Origin: Lachnospiraceae bacterium
GTDB taxonomy: Bacteria; Bacillota; Clostridia; Lachnospirales; Lachnospiraceae
Assembly (NCBI GenBank): GCA_017434885.1
Contig: JAFSGE010000005.1
Coordinates: 186,001 to 250,000 of the forward strand
Direction: 5' to 3'
Length of the DNA: 64,000 bases
The notes beneath the pieces are model-generated. The model saw nothing but the letters and a program-made list of their open reading frames with translations. It was not told the DNA's origin and did no database searches. A program made the translations under genes and the position numbers. How positions within the stretch are numbered: the stretch's first letter is position 1; each line of letters starts with the position of its first letter. This document shows, piece by piece, positions 1 through 6,925 of the stretch.

Positions 1-514
1 AAGTATCCTCTATGCAACGGTTTCCCACTGTATACACCATACGGTTTTTCCCAAAGGGGTCATATGGCAGAATAACGATAATAAAAACATTTGGGAGTTT
101 GCCATAACCGGCACCTGTAGAGAGAAGTTTAGTGTCAATCAGTCCGTGATAATAGCGCATACGCTTGGGAAGTGTTTCCTTTTCATAAGTATTGTTTGGC
201 TCAATGTCATAAATAGTCGGAAGGATTTCCACATCAGACATTTTGCTTCCATCTTCATCCACCACTTCCTCAATATAGGCATCTAAACGAATACCATGTT
301 TGTTCGTATCAATTCCCGGAATGTTCTTTTGAGGAACAATTTTAACCTTACGGATAGGTTTCCCCAAAATAGTTTTCAAAAGGATTCTGGCAAACTCTTC
401 ACCGTCCTCCTCCTGCATCAGCAGTTCCTGAAATAGGAAGTTGTCAATTACATTCAAATCCTCCAGTTTTCGAAATTCACGTTTCGTAACAATTTCATTG
501 TTGTTTTGCATCAT
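1..514 (-). CDS. Rpn family / PD-(D/E)XK nuclease transposase-like protein (3' end outside window)
   Basis: The reading frame runs off the window edge, so only the N-terminal 171 residues are seen. It starts at a double ATG (514/511) behind AAAGGAG. The visible part has the family hallmarks: a RLDAYIEE segment followed by a DVEIFPTIYDIE strand (the nuclease-core region), then YDPFGKNRMVYTVGNRC, a signature of the Rpn/PDDEXK_2 family. Known members are recombination-promoting nucleases that are often multicopy in Clostridia genomes. It is transcribed away from the glycosyltransferase at 842. Whether the full protein is intact cannot be judged here. The family assignment is firm; the biological role is inferred from the family. 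Confidence 0.85.
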   Translation of the reverse strand, partial: MMQNNNEIVTKREFRKLEDLNVIDNFLFQELLMQEEDGEEFARILLKTILGKPIRKVKIVPQKNIPGIDTNKHGIRLDAYIEEVVDEDGSKMSDVEILPTIYDIEPNNTYEKETLPKRMRYYHGLIDTKLLSTGAGYGKLPNVFIIVILPYDPFGKNRMVYTVGNRCIEDT

Positions 515-841
515 AGGCAAAATCTCCTTTCATAGTAAAATTAAAAGATTGAGTAAATACGGCGAGACTGCCGGCAAAATCAAACTGCCGGACAAAGTTG
601 CCGGAGCTTCCTAAAGGAAGCATGATACAGCGCAAAAGAGGTCACACTGTAAAATAAATAAGGCTTGTCAAGAAAGACGCCTTAGATATTAACGAAATTA
701 TATAACAATAAAACGATTATTGCAAATACATTTTATAACATTTCCGCAATCATTTCAAAGATATCCCTTTCAAAAACATTGCCAAACGTTTTTTTCTCAT
801 ATATACTATGGTTATGGTTCGCTTAAAGAAAGGGGCATCTT
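515..841. other. Divergent intergenic region
   Basis: This 327-bp gap separates the Rpn-like gene (minus) from the glycosyltransferase (plus). It holds three spaced TGCCGG copies (about 569-605), two of which could fold into a small CCGGCA/TGCCGG hairpin, and the vegetative promoter listed separately at 779-807. I see no convincing coding sequence. Confidence 0.6.
779..807 (+). promoter_or_regulatory. SigA-type promoter of the 842 glycosyltransferase
   Basis: TTGCCA (779-784) and TATACT (802-807) are separated by exactly 17 bp. The predicted transcript starts near 813-815, giving a short leader that contains AAAGGGG about 7 bp before the ATG at 842. Confidence 0.75.
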
Positions 842-1771
842 ATGCAAAACGATAAATTACTTTCGGTCATCATTCCTTCTTACAATGAGCAGGATATGAT
901 TGCCCAAACTTTCAAAACCGTAAAAGAAATCATGGACGGAGCTTCCATCCCCTTTGAAATTATATTTGTGGACGACGGTTCCAAAGATATGACATATGCC
1001 AATATTACAGAACTTGCCGATAGCAACGCAGAAGTCAAGGGTATCTCCTTTTCCCGAAACTTCGGCAAAGAATCTGCTATCTTTGCCGGACTGGAAAGTG
1101 CTGCCGGAGCCTGTTGTGTCATCATGGACTGCGACCTACAGCATCCGCCGGCTACCATTGTGGAAATGTACAGACTTTGGGAACAGGGTTATGATGTTGT
1201 GGAAGGTGTCAAATCCTCCCGTGGCAAAGAAACACCTATTCACAAGTTTTGCGCAAACAGTTTTTACGGCATTATCAGCAAATTAACCGATATCGACATG
1301 ACAAATGCTTCCGATTTTAAACTCTTGGACAGGCGTGCCATAGAGGCATTGCTTCTTATGCCGGAACGCACTCCCTTTTTCCGTGCCCTTTCCTCATGGA
1401 TAGGCTTTAAGACAGCTACCGTTTCCTTTGAGGTACAGGAGCGTACAGTGGGTACTTCCAAATGGTCCATGTGGAGTCTTGTTAAATATGCTATCCGCAA
1501 TATTACATCCTTTTCAGGCGCACCCATGCAATTTGTAACATTTATGGGATGGGTGATGCTTATTTTTTCTTTTATTTTTGCCATCCAGTCCTTATACCGT
1601 TATTTCACCGGTACTGCCTTGGAAGGCTTCACTACCGTTATTCTGCTTTTGCTGATTATCGGCAGTGTACTTATGATCAGTCTTGGAATTATCGGACATT
1701 ATATTTCCAGAATTTATGATGAAATTAAAGGAAGACCCAGATATATCATTAGTAAAAGGTGCGGTTATTAA
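842..1771 (+). CDS. GtrB/DPM1-like polyprenyl-phosphate glycosyltransferase (GT2)
   Basis: This 309-residue protein has a GT2 domain over roughly residues 7-230, with VDDGSKD (about 43-49) and the metal-binding DCDLQHPP (about 96-103). Two hydrophobic segments follow at about 230-256 and 263-289, ending in a GHYISRIYDEIKGRP tail. This is the layout of enzymes that load a sugar onto undecaprenyl phosphate at the cytoplasmic face for later transfer outside. It has its own promoter and terminator and is not physically linked to the minus-strand polysaccharide locus. Its stop codon overlaps the stop of the convergent LytTR gene. The sugar is unknown. Confidence 0.88.
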   Translation: MQNDKLLSVIIPSYNEQDMIAQTFKTVKEIMDGASIPFEIIFVDDGSKDMTYANITELADSNAEVKGISFSRNFGKESAIFAGLESAAGACCVIMDCDLQHPPATIVEMYRLWEQGYDVVEGVKSSRGKETPIHKFCANSFYGIISKLTDIDMTNASDFKLLDRRAIEALLLMPERTPFFRALSSWIGFKTATVSFEVQERTVGTSKWSMWSLVKYAIRNITSFSGAPMQFVTFMGWVMLIFSFIFAIQSLYRYFTGTALEGFTTVILLLLIIGSVLMISLGIIGHYISRIYDEIKGRPRYIISKRCGY

Positions 1772-1781
1772 TCCGCACCTT
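1756..1781. terminator. Bidirectional terminator inside two overlapping gene ends
   Basis: A perfect 9-bp stem (AAGGTGCGG/CCGCACCTT) with an 8-nt loop is built from the last codons of both convergent genes, and its loop holds both stop codons. T-rich tracts follow on the plus side (after 1781) and, less strongly, on the minus side (TTTTACTAAT). Confidence 0.75.
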
Positions 1782-2502
1782 CATCATTTATTTTTTCGTA
1801 TTTATATATTCCTAACTTTTCCCACGCATATTCCCTAAATTTATCACTTATATAACACGATGTTTTATTAGAAAAAATAATCTTTTTCTTCTCAACATGA
1901 CTAACATATTTTAAGTTAACCACGTAGCTTGTATGAACTCTCAAAAATCCATAACCGCAAAACATCTTCTCTAGCTCTGCCAATTTACCGCGAATCAATG
2001 TTATTTCACCTTTTGGCGAAGTAACTTCAATATAGTGACCACTGGAATAGAAATACATTACATCTTCAGGTATGATAAAATATCGTCTTCTGCCTTCCGG
2101 AACTACTACCATTGCAGGTAAATTCGTAATCTTAATCGTAAACTTTACGATTGCTTTTCTCAAATCCTCTTCCAAATTTGCCTTTCTGACAAATGCAAGC
2201 GGACTCGTCAGCACTGCTTCAAATACTCTTTCCTCATGATCAGATACATAAATCAGGCTTCCGTATAATCCACTATATTTCTGACCTCTTATCCAATCAA
2301 TTCCATCCTTCAGCCTGCCGCTATAGTCCGTATCCATCAGTAGCAAATCAAACGAGAACTCATACCTGTCAAGCTCTTGCAACGTTTCAAACGTAGTAAT
2401 CTTCATCTCCAAATCATTTTTATCAGCCAGCTTCATCAGATTTTCCAATAAAACACCTCTAAAAGCTGCATCCTGATCTAAAATTGCTACTGTTACTTTC
2501 AT
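1768..2502 (-). CDS. LytTR-family response regulator
   Basis: This 244-residue protein has a receiver-like N-terminus: LDQD acidic pair, phospho-acceptor Asp in LLLMDTDYSG near residue 57, Ser in IYVSD, Lys in FVRKANLE. A LytTR DNA-binding domain follows (about 140-240), with the family pattern IEVTSPKGEITLIRGKLAELE and FLRVHTSYVVNLKYV. LytTR regulators such as AgrA bind 9-bp direct repeats and commonly control peptide signalling and surface or bacteriocin genes. It lies 26 bp downstream of an XRE gene, repeating the XRE+LytTR pairing found again at 6169-7168. No histidine kinase is adjacent, so it may share the kinase at 4896 or act without phosphorylation. Confidence 0.9.
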   Translation of the reverse strand: MKVTVAILDQDAAFRGVLLENLMKLADKNDLEMKITTFETLQELDRYEFSFDLLLMDTDYSGRLKDGIDWIRGQKYSGLYGSLIYVSDHEERVFEAVLTSPLAFVRKANLEEDLRKAIVKFTIKITNLPAMVVVPEGRRRYFIIPEDVMYFYSSGHYIEVTSPKGEITLIRGKLAELEKMFCGYGFLRVHTSYVVNLKYVSHVEKKKIIFSNKTSCYISDKFREYAWEKLGIYKYEKINDEGAD

Positions 2503-2528
2503 AAGTCTTCCCCTTTGTATTTTTTATT

Positions 2529-2846
2529 CTAAACGTTCAGTTTCTTAATCATTTTAAGGATATCCCTGACCTGCCCCATTTGCTCCGGTCTGAATCCCTC
2601 CAATTCACAGACGACATCATCCATGACTTTACTGTTCACCTTAGTGCCTAACATAATATAATCGCAGCTAACAGATACTGCCTTTGATATTTTGACAAGA
2701 GTATCTGCGGAAAATCCTTTACGCCCCATTTCAATCTCATACAGGAACTTCGGTGAAATACCTACCTTCTCTGCAAAACCATCTCTGGTGTAATTATTAC
2801 TTTCCCGCAGAAGTTTAATCCTCTCGCCAACATCACGTTGTGTCAT
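2529..2846 (-). CDS. XRE-family helix-turn-helix regulator
   Basis: This 105-residue protein has a single N-terminal HTH (about 8-65): RIKLLRESNNYTRDGFAEKVGIS then FLYEIEMGRKGFSADTLVKISKAVSVSCDYI, the classic Cro/C1 layout. The C-terminal 35 residues have no known domain. It is followed immediately by the LytTR gene, so the two are probably co-transcribed. Three phased TTTTACAA copies lie just upstream of its start and are a candidate autoregulatory site. The start has AAAGGGG about 11 bp upstream. Confidence 0.9.
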   Translation of the reverse strand: MTQRDVGERIKLLRESNNYTRDGFAEKVGISPKFLYEIEMGRKGFSADTLVKISKAVSVSCDYIMLGTKVNSKVMDDVVCELEGFRPEQMGQVRDILKMIKKLNV

Positions 2847-2861
2847 CGCACGTTATTCCCC

Positions 2862-2898
2862 TTTTACAAAATTTTACAATTTTTCTCCCATTTTACAA
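2862..2898. repeat. Three helically phased TTTTACAA repeats, candidate XRE operator
   Basis: TTTTACAA occurs at 2862-2869, 2872-2879 and 2891-2898, with start spacings of 10 and 19 bp, so all copies face roughly the same side of the helix. They lie immediately upstream of the XRE start codon. Operator function is inference. Confidence 0.4.
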
Positions 2899-2987
2899 AC
2901 GGTCTATAGTTCCGAATATTTATACCTATCGTTCGCTTATTGGGATTTTATTATCTCACAAAATCTGTCGATTTATGAATTTTGTTG

Positions 2988-3017
2988 CCGAATGGCGTTT
3001 TTTCTTTACTGAACGGC
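2988..3017. promoter_or_regulatory. Candidate LytTR (AgrA-like) binding site upstream of agrB
   Basis: CCGAATGGC (2988-2996) and CTGAACGGC (3009-3017) form a 9-bp direct repeat with a 12-bp spacer, the geometry known for AgrA-type regulators. Read on the minus strand, the copies match the reported 9-bp LytTR consensus at about 8 and 7 positions. It lies about 90 bp upstream of the agrB -10, further than usual. Confidence 0.35.
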
Positions 3018-3107
3018 ATTTACGACAAGGTTATTTTTTTATTTATCTGACTTTTCCATCATTTTCTCCATTCATCTTATTTTTATAAAATCGCTTTTTT
3101 TCGAACC

Positions 3108-3113
3108 TATAAT
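3108..3113 (+). promoter_or_regulatory. -10 element of the agrBD promoter
   Basis: A perfect TATAAT is followed by a leader of about 33 nt to agrB. No good -35 hexamer is present at 16-18 bp, as expected for a promoter that needs an activator such as a LytTR regulator. Confidence 0.5.
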
Positions 3114-3152
3114 ACGCCTATACGTGAACAAAAGAGGGAAAAGAGAGATTTC

Positions 3153-3695
3153 ATGAAAGAATTTTTGAAAAGCACTTATGGATTTTCTAATTATCAAATT
3201 GCCCAGTTGGGGTATTTGGGTAAAACTTTATTTTCCGAAATTAGTAAATTAGTTATTATCGGATTATTCTTTTACTCGCAGCCTGACGTTTATCTCGTCG
3301 CCGTGGTGATGCTTCTATTACTCAGAACTTCGACAGGCGGCTTGCATTGTAAAACTTATTTCACCTGTTTATTAGCTTCTTTTTTATATATGCTTATATG
3401 CATTATGTTTTTACCGCTTTTACTCATTCCCGGTTATCTGCAAATACCGCTTCTTGTATTGTGCATGGTAGTCAACTGGAAATTAGGGCCAGTTACATCG
3501 GATATCCATTTACCGCTAAGCGAAGAAAATAAGAAAAAAGGACGCATCCGCGCCCTCATCGTTATCTTATCATTCTTGCTATTTTGTTGTATTATACCGG
3601 AAAACAAATATATATCTGTTTGTTTCTGGATTATAATAGTACATTCTTTGCAGCTTATTTATGCAAAAATACGGAAGAAAGGAGAAACAACATGA
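3153..3695 (+). CDS. agrB: AgrB-like peptide-processing membrane endopeptidase
   Basis: AgrB proteins cut the AgrD precursor at its C-terminal side and close the (thio)lactone ring at the membrane. This 180-residue protein has the typical size and is strongly hydrophobic with about five membrane segments. The catalytic pair is visible: in RTSTGGLHCKTYFTC, His65 and Cys72 are seven residues apart, the same spacing as His77/Cys84 in Staphylococcus aureus AgrB. Its stop codon overlaps the start of agrD (ATGA at 3692-3695), giving translational coupling. It lies between two XRE+LytTR pairs and upstream of an AgrC-like kinase on the other strand, so the locus has all four agr functions, with the kinase and regulator transcribed separately. 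Confidence 0.93.
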   Translation: MKEFLKSTYGFSNYQIAQLGYLGKTLFSEISKLVIIGLFFYSQPDVYLVAVVMLLLLRTSTGGLHCKTYFTCLLASFLYMLICIMFLPLLLIPGYLQIPLLVLCMVVNWKLGPVTSDIHLPLSEENKKKGRIRALIVILSFLLFCCIIPENKYISVCFWIIIVHSLQLIYAKIRKKGETT

Positions 3696-3826
3696 AACAG
3701 AAATTAATTGCTTGGACAAGAACAGCATTATGTGCTTGTATGGCATACTCTTTTTGGATTGGAAGCGATCTGCCATCACTTATTTTATTAGGTGAATACG
3801 AATATCCTCAGAATATTGATGAATAA
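3692..3826 (+). CDS. agrD: AgrD-like cyclic peptide pheromone precursor (44 aa)
   Basis: The start at 3692 is set by AGAAAGGAG about 7 bp upstream and by a 4-bp overlap with agrB; longer in-frame starts lie inside agrB. The layout is that of AgrD: a basic, hydrophobic N-terminal leader (MKQKLIAWTRTALCACMAYS), a short core, and an acidic tail, GEYEYPQNIDE. GEYEYP aligns position by position with DEVEVP of S. aureus AgrD-I. This places cleavage after Leu33 and makes SLILL (Ser29-Leu33) equivalent to the five-residue ring CDFIM. Ring closure would then be through Ser29 as a lactone rather than through Cys. The assignment as AgrD is strong from position and pattern; the exact ring is inference. 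Confidence 0.85.
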   Translation: MKQKLIAWTRTALCACMAYSFWIGSDLPSLILLGEYEYPQNIDE

Positions 3827-3850
3827 AAGGCAAAACACTAAACGATACAA

Positions 3851-3888
3851 AAAAACGCAATGGTTTAATCAAAATCCGTTGCGTTTTT
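3851..3888 (+). terminator. Rho-independent terminator after agrD
   Basis: AAAAACGCAA (3851-3860) pairs with TTGCGTTTTT (3879-3888). The stem extends by three more pairs, one of them G-U, around an apical loop of about 12 nt. It ends in a T run and lies 25 bp after the agrD stop. Confidence 0.85.
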
Positions 3889-4030
3889 CTCACTATATTG
3901 GCATTCCTTTACCACAACAATAGAGGACATACAAATAAATGCACACCCCATAGCATTATCCGTCGCAACGGAAAACTCTCTTATTAATTCCACTTAACGG
4001 CAGGACTCTCCTTCTGATTTTAGTGACCTT

Positions 4031-4645
4031 TTACAATTCCTGCAAACAATTATAGATTAATTTTTCCATAGATAAACAATCGCAAAGAGATGTATCTATA
4101 CTGGCTTGCAACATTTCTTCTTTGGTTGCTCTCGAAAAATTAATTTCAAACCTACCATTATTTTTACATATTTGTTCAATATACATTCTTTGTGTCCTTC
4201 CATTACCTTCTCTGAAAGGATGAATCATATTTAATTCTCCTAACAAATATGCAACTTTTTTGCTCATTTCTTCCTTATCTTTGACATCAGCCAAAAAGTT
4301 TTGCGTAGTAAGCCACTGAAATATTATTTCAAATTGCGGCTCAATAAATTGGACCAAACAAAAGATAGTCCTCTTTGATATATCTACAGTACGAATTTCC
4401 CCCGCCCATGTGTAGATATCTTGAAATAGCCACTTGTGAATTGATTTTAAATGTTCTAACGAAAAATCACCTGTTACGCCTTTAGCTTCCATTGAAAAGT
4501 ATCGAGCCATACTTAACTCACGTTCTGCCGAACGAAGTTCTTCAATATTTTTTATATCAAACTTATTTCTCAGCACATTAGTTTTGGGATAACAGTATTT
4601 ACCGTCGCCATCTTCATATTCGTAACTGTAATCAATGTCTTTCAT
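4031..4645 (-). CDS. fic: Fic/DOC-family AMP-transferase toxin
   Basis: Fic enzymes transfer AMP (or other phosphate-containing groups) from nucleotides to hydroxyl side chains of target proteins. This 204-residue protein carries an intact active-site motif, HPFREGNGRTQR (142-153), with catalytic His142 and the anion-binding loop. The upstream YTWAGEIRTVDISK segment is the usual flap region. No inhibitory helix is seen inside the protein. Instead the 57-aa gene directly upstream encodes a VbhA-like antitoxin whose stop overlaps this start (ATGA), the arrangement of class I Fic modules. The target is unknown. The pair lies inside the agr-like locus but has its own promoter. Confidence 0.93.
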   Translation of the reverse strand: MKDIDYSYEYEDGDGKYCYPKTNVLRNKFDIKNIEELRSAERELSMARYFSMEAKGVTGDFSLEHLKSIHKWLFQDIYTWAGEIRTVDISKRTIFCLVQFIEPQFEIIFQWLTTQNFLADVKDKEEMSKKVAYLLGELNMIHPFREGNGRTQRMYIEQICKNNGRFEINFSRATKEEMLQASIDTSLCDCLSMEKLIYNCLQEL

Positions 4646-4815
4646 AATTTCTTATGGAAAGGCGCGTATTTGCTCTTAATTTCTTCTATTGCTTCTTCAA
4701 TACTAATTTTTCCTGTAAGCAAAGCTATTCCCCGCTTTTCATCTTCCGGAGACATATGCATATCTTCCATTGCAAATGAGCCTCTTACATTTTCCACAAC
4801 ATCATTTAAGAGCAT
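4642..4815 (-). CDS. VbhA-like antitoxin of the Fic toxin (57 aa)
   Basis: This short gene starts at ATG 4815, behind GAAAGGA at a slightly long spacing. Its sequence matches the VbhA antitoxin domain: an inhibitory helix NVRGSFAMEDMHMSPEDE, then ALLTGKISIEEAIEEIKSKY. The helix supplies the class I Fic inhibitory motif (S/T)xxxE(G/N) in trans; here it reads Ser13-x3-Glu17-Asp18, so the inhibitory Glu is kept but the last position is Asp. The stop overlaps the fic start by 4 bp. Its size, position and motif make the assignment secure. Confidence 0.85.
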   Translation of the reverse strand: MLLNDVVENVRGSFAMEDMHMSPEDEKRGIALLTGKISIEEAIEEIKSKYAPFHKKL

Positions 4816-4861
4816 TATAGCATTCCATCCTTTCTCGTTTATAAAACCATTTATCTATATT

Positions 4862-4890
4862 ATTATACGTCAAAAAAACATGAACAACAA
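4862..4890 (-). promoter_or_regulatory. Promoter of the VbhA/Fic operon
   Basis: On the minus strand TTGTTG (4885-4890) and TATAAT (4862-4867) are separated by 17 bp. The antitoxin start is at 4815. The promoter lies just after the kinase stop, so the toxin-antitoxin pair can be transcribed independently of the sensor operon. Confidence 0.6.
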
Positions 4891-4895
4891 CTTTT

Positions 4896-6167
4896 TTATA
4901 TCCCTTTATTTATTATAACCATAAATCTTACCCACTTTGAACCTTCTTCATCATCTAACACTGTCTCTAATACCGCTCCATACTCATCACAAGTTTTCTT
5001 CACATTGTACAATCCATATCCTCTGTTTTCCCCTTTTCTGCTATATCCTTTTTTAAAGAAATCTGAAATATCATTATATCCAATATCTTTACATTCATTA
5101 CTTACATTAATAGCAATTTCATACGGATTTTCTATCATTACTAATTTTAATTTATTGATATCCTTATCCTTTTCCAACGCTTCTATTGCATTATTTAGTA
5201 AATTGCCCAGCAATTCGACTATCTTATGAACCGGAACAGCACTTTCCAGTTGTCCGATATTCACCTTATAAGTTACATCTATCCCCAGTTTCTCAGCTTC
5301 TGAAAGTTTTCCATATAAAAATCCTAAGATAATAGGATTACCTTTTGATAATAATTTGTTAAAATGATTCATTTCAACAATACTTTTACAGTATTTACGC
5401 TGTGCATCCACCAGTTCATCATATGTTTTATGTAAAAAATGTTGACTATAAATGGTATTAATATGATTGTCAAATTCATGTTGTCTCGCACAAATATCAT
5501 CAATTAAGTTTTGAAATGATTTTTCATATAGCTTATGAAGCCTTAATTCTGCCTCAAATTCCTTTACTCTAACTTTATGTTTCCCAATATCAATTATAGC
5601 AATAATAATTAATATAATACTTACGACTAATATTGTATAAAACAAATCACCAAATCGCTTTTCCTGTTTATAATTTACAACTAGTGTTACCGTGCTAACA
5701 AGGATTACTGCCATCGAAGCCCATATTAACATTTCATTACTTTGGAAAACTTTTGATAGCTTTTCTAACTTACATCTTTTCAATCCCCATTTTGCAATCA
5801 GGCACATCGTGCAATTAATAAAAATCATTTCATAAATATCCATAACGCTTTTATGATTTACAACATATACCAATAATGTTATAGTTGCTTGCAATGCAGC
5901 AAGTAATATCAAGCACAAAACATTATTAACAATCAATTTCTTAATATCAAATCCAAACTTTATTCCACAATATATCATAATCATCGGATAAATTAGCAAT
6001 GATAGCCCTTGGTTCCATTCCAACTGATACATTGCATTCATCCAAAGTAATTCTACTAAAATCAATACAATTGTCGGCGCATCGAAACGTACTGTTTCAT
6101 CATACAAATAGTGTAAGCAAAATATAACTGCCAACACTTCAAACAACAAATATAAACTAACAACCAT
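4896..6167 (-). CDS. AgrC-like membrane histidine kinase (GHKL, HPK10 type)
   Basis: The 423-residue protein has about six hydrophobic segments in the first 200 residues, a linker helix (KVRVKEFEAELRLHKLYEKS) and a dimerisation/phospho-acceptor motif ARQHEFDNHI near residue 230, where His is the predicted phosphorylation site. The C-terminal GHKL ATPase shows the N box in ELLGNLLNNAIEALEK and a G box in GENRGYGLYNVKKT. This is the architecture of AgrC-type pheromone receptors. It overlaps or abuts the LytTR regulator at 6169 (its ATG is 1 bp past that stop), so kinase and regulator are one operon. The obvious ligand candidate is the peptide from agrD at 3692. Binding is inferred. Confidence 0.92.
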   Translation of the reverse strand: MVVSLYLLFEVLAVIFCLHYLYDETVRFDAPTIVLILVELLWMNAMYQLEWNQGLSLLIYPMIMIYCGIKFGFDIKKLIVNNVLCLILLAALQATITLLVYVVNHKSVMDIYEMIFINCTMCLIAKWGLKRCKLEKLSKVFQSNEMLIWASMAVILVSTVTLVVNYKQEKRFGDLFYTILVVSIILIIIAIIDIGKHKVRVKEFEAELRLHKLYEKSFQNLIDDICARQHEFDNHINTIYSQHFLHKTYDELVDAQRKYCKSIVEMNHFNKLLSKGNPIILGFLYGKLSEAEKLGIDVTYKVNIGQLESAVPVHKIVELLGNLLNNAIEALEKDKDINKLKLVMIENPYEIAINVSNECKDIGYNDISDFFKKGYSRKGENRGYGLYNVKKTCDEYGAVLETVLDDEEGSKWVRFMVIINKGI

Positions 6168-6168
6168 A

Positions 6169-6891
6169 CTAAAACTCCGCCATTATTTTTTTCTTAAATG
6201 TTTTCCCGATGGTCACGCTCTCCGCCTTGCCTTGGAGTGTGATATACTGATTCGGACCGTCTACGCACTGAACAAAATCTCTGTTTATGATAGTACTTCT
6301 GTTGCACTGCACCAAGCAACCCGTATCGTCATCTTTCAATACCTGCTTGCACGTTAAATAGGGGATATCCAAAACAGAACCGTTGGACGTATGAATGAAC
6401 ATGGCATGCTTAATAACTTCCATGTATATAATATTTTTTACTTTAACCAAATACCAGACACCTTCCTTACGAAAAGACAAGGAACCGTCCTTGTCTCTGA
6501 TAGTCGTAAAATTAAGCGCCTTTTCCAATAGACACTTCACCTGCGGTATTTCGTAAGGCTTTTCAATATAACCGAGGCAGTTCAGCCCGGTATATGCATA
6601 CAGGGTGGGATCTTCCAGTGATGTCACAAATATAACCGGTGTAAACATATATTTAGGAATTTTCCTGAATTTTTCGACAAGCTGAATTCCTGAGGCGTCA
6701 ATGCGCGCAGAATTATCCAATACGATATCAATCAAAAAGACATCTATCGTATGGTCCATCAGAATTGCATATGCTTCTGCTGCATTATCTGCTGTGTATA
6801 GGACAATCTCTTTTGATATTGACTCTACTATCTGCGTCAATAACATCTGCTGATTAGGTTCATCTTCTACTATTAGTACAGCCTTCTTCAT
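6169..6891 (-). CDS. LytTR-family response regulator paired with the AgrC-like kinase
   Basis: The start is placed at ATG 6891, where MKKAVLIVEDEP begins; the longer frame to 6990 runs through the upstream XRE gene. It is 240 residues long. The receiver domain is complete: EDE acidic patch, phospho-acceptor Asp in VFLIDIVLDN, Thr/Ser in VIFVTSLED, and Lys in GYIEKPYE. The LytTR DNA-binding domain covers about residues 135-240 (IIYMEVIKHAMFIHTSNGSV, then NRSTIINRDFVQCVDGPN). It lies 34 bp downstream of an XRE gene and directly upstream of the kinase. Likely targets are the agrB control region and possibly surface-glycan genes, but no target can be proven from sequence. Confidence 0.92.
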   Translation of the reverse strand: MKKAVLIVEDEPNQQMLLTQIVESISKEIVLYTADNAAEAYAILMDHTIDVFLIDIVLDNSARIDASGIQLVEKFRKIPKYMFTPVIFVTSLEDPTLYAYTGLNCLGYIEKPYEIPQVKCLLEKALNFTTIRDKDGSLSFRKEGVWYLVKVKNIIYMEVIKHAMFIHTSNGSVLDIPYLTCKQVLKDDDTGCLVQCNRSTIINRDFVQCVDGPNQYITLQGKAESVTIGKTFKKKIMAEF

Positions 6892-6925
6892 ATGCTTCTC
6901 ACTCAATCCCTTTGGTAATCTTTTG

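Larger units (their letters stand above)
2847..3152. other. Divergent control region between xre and agrB
   Basis: This 306-bp region contains the TTTTACAA repeats (2862-2898), a 9-12-9 direct repeat (2988-3017) and the agrB -10 element (3108-3113). A minus-strand ACCGTTTGT at 2895-2903 fits the reported LytTR half-site pattern at all nine positions, but no partner lies 21 bp away. I see no gene. Confidence 0.6.

Noticed and set aside
569-605. TGCCGG triplet as a CRISPR-like or tandem repeat array
   Set aside because: Only three short copies with unequal spacing and no conserved longer unit.
2895-2903. Perfect-looking LytTR half-site ACCGTTTGT on the minus strand
   Set aside because: No second half-site lies 21 bp away on either side, and a 9-bp degenerate pattern is expected by chance in this length.
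3865-3993. A 42-codon minus-strand frame with GTG start (MELIREFSVATDN...) downstream of fic
   Set aside because: The AAGGAG is 16 bp from the GTG, and the frame ends within the agrD terminator stem region; it is probably chance.
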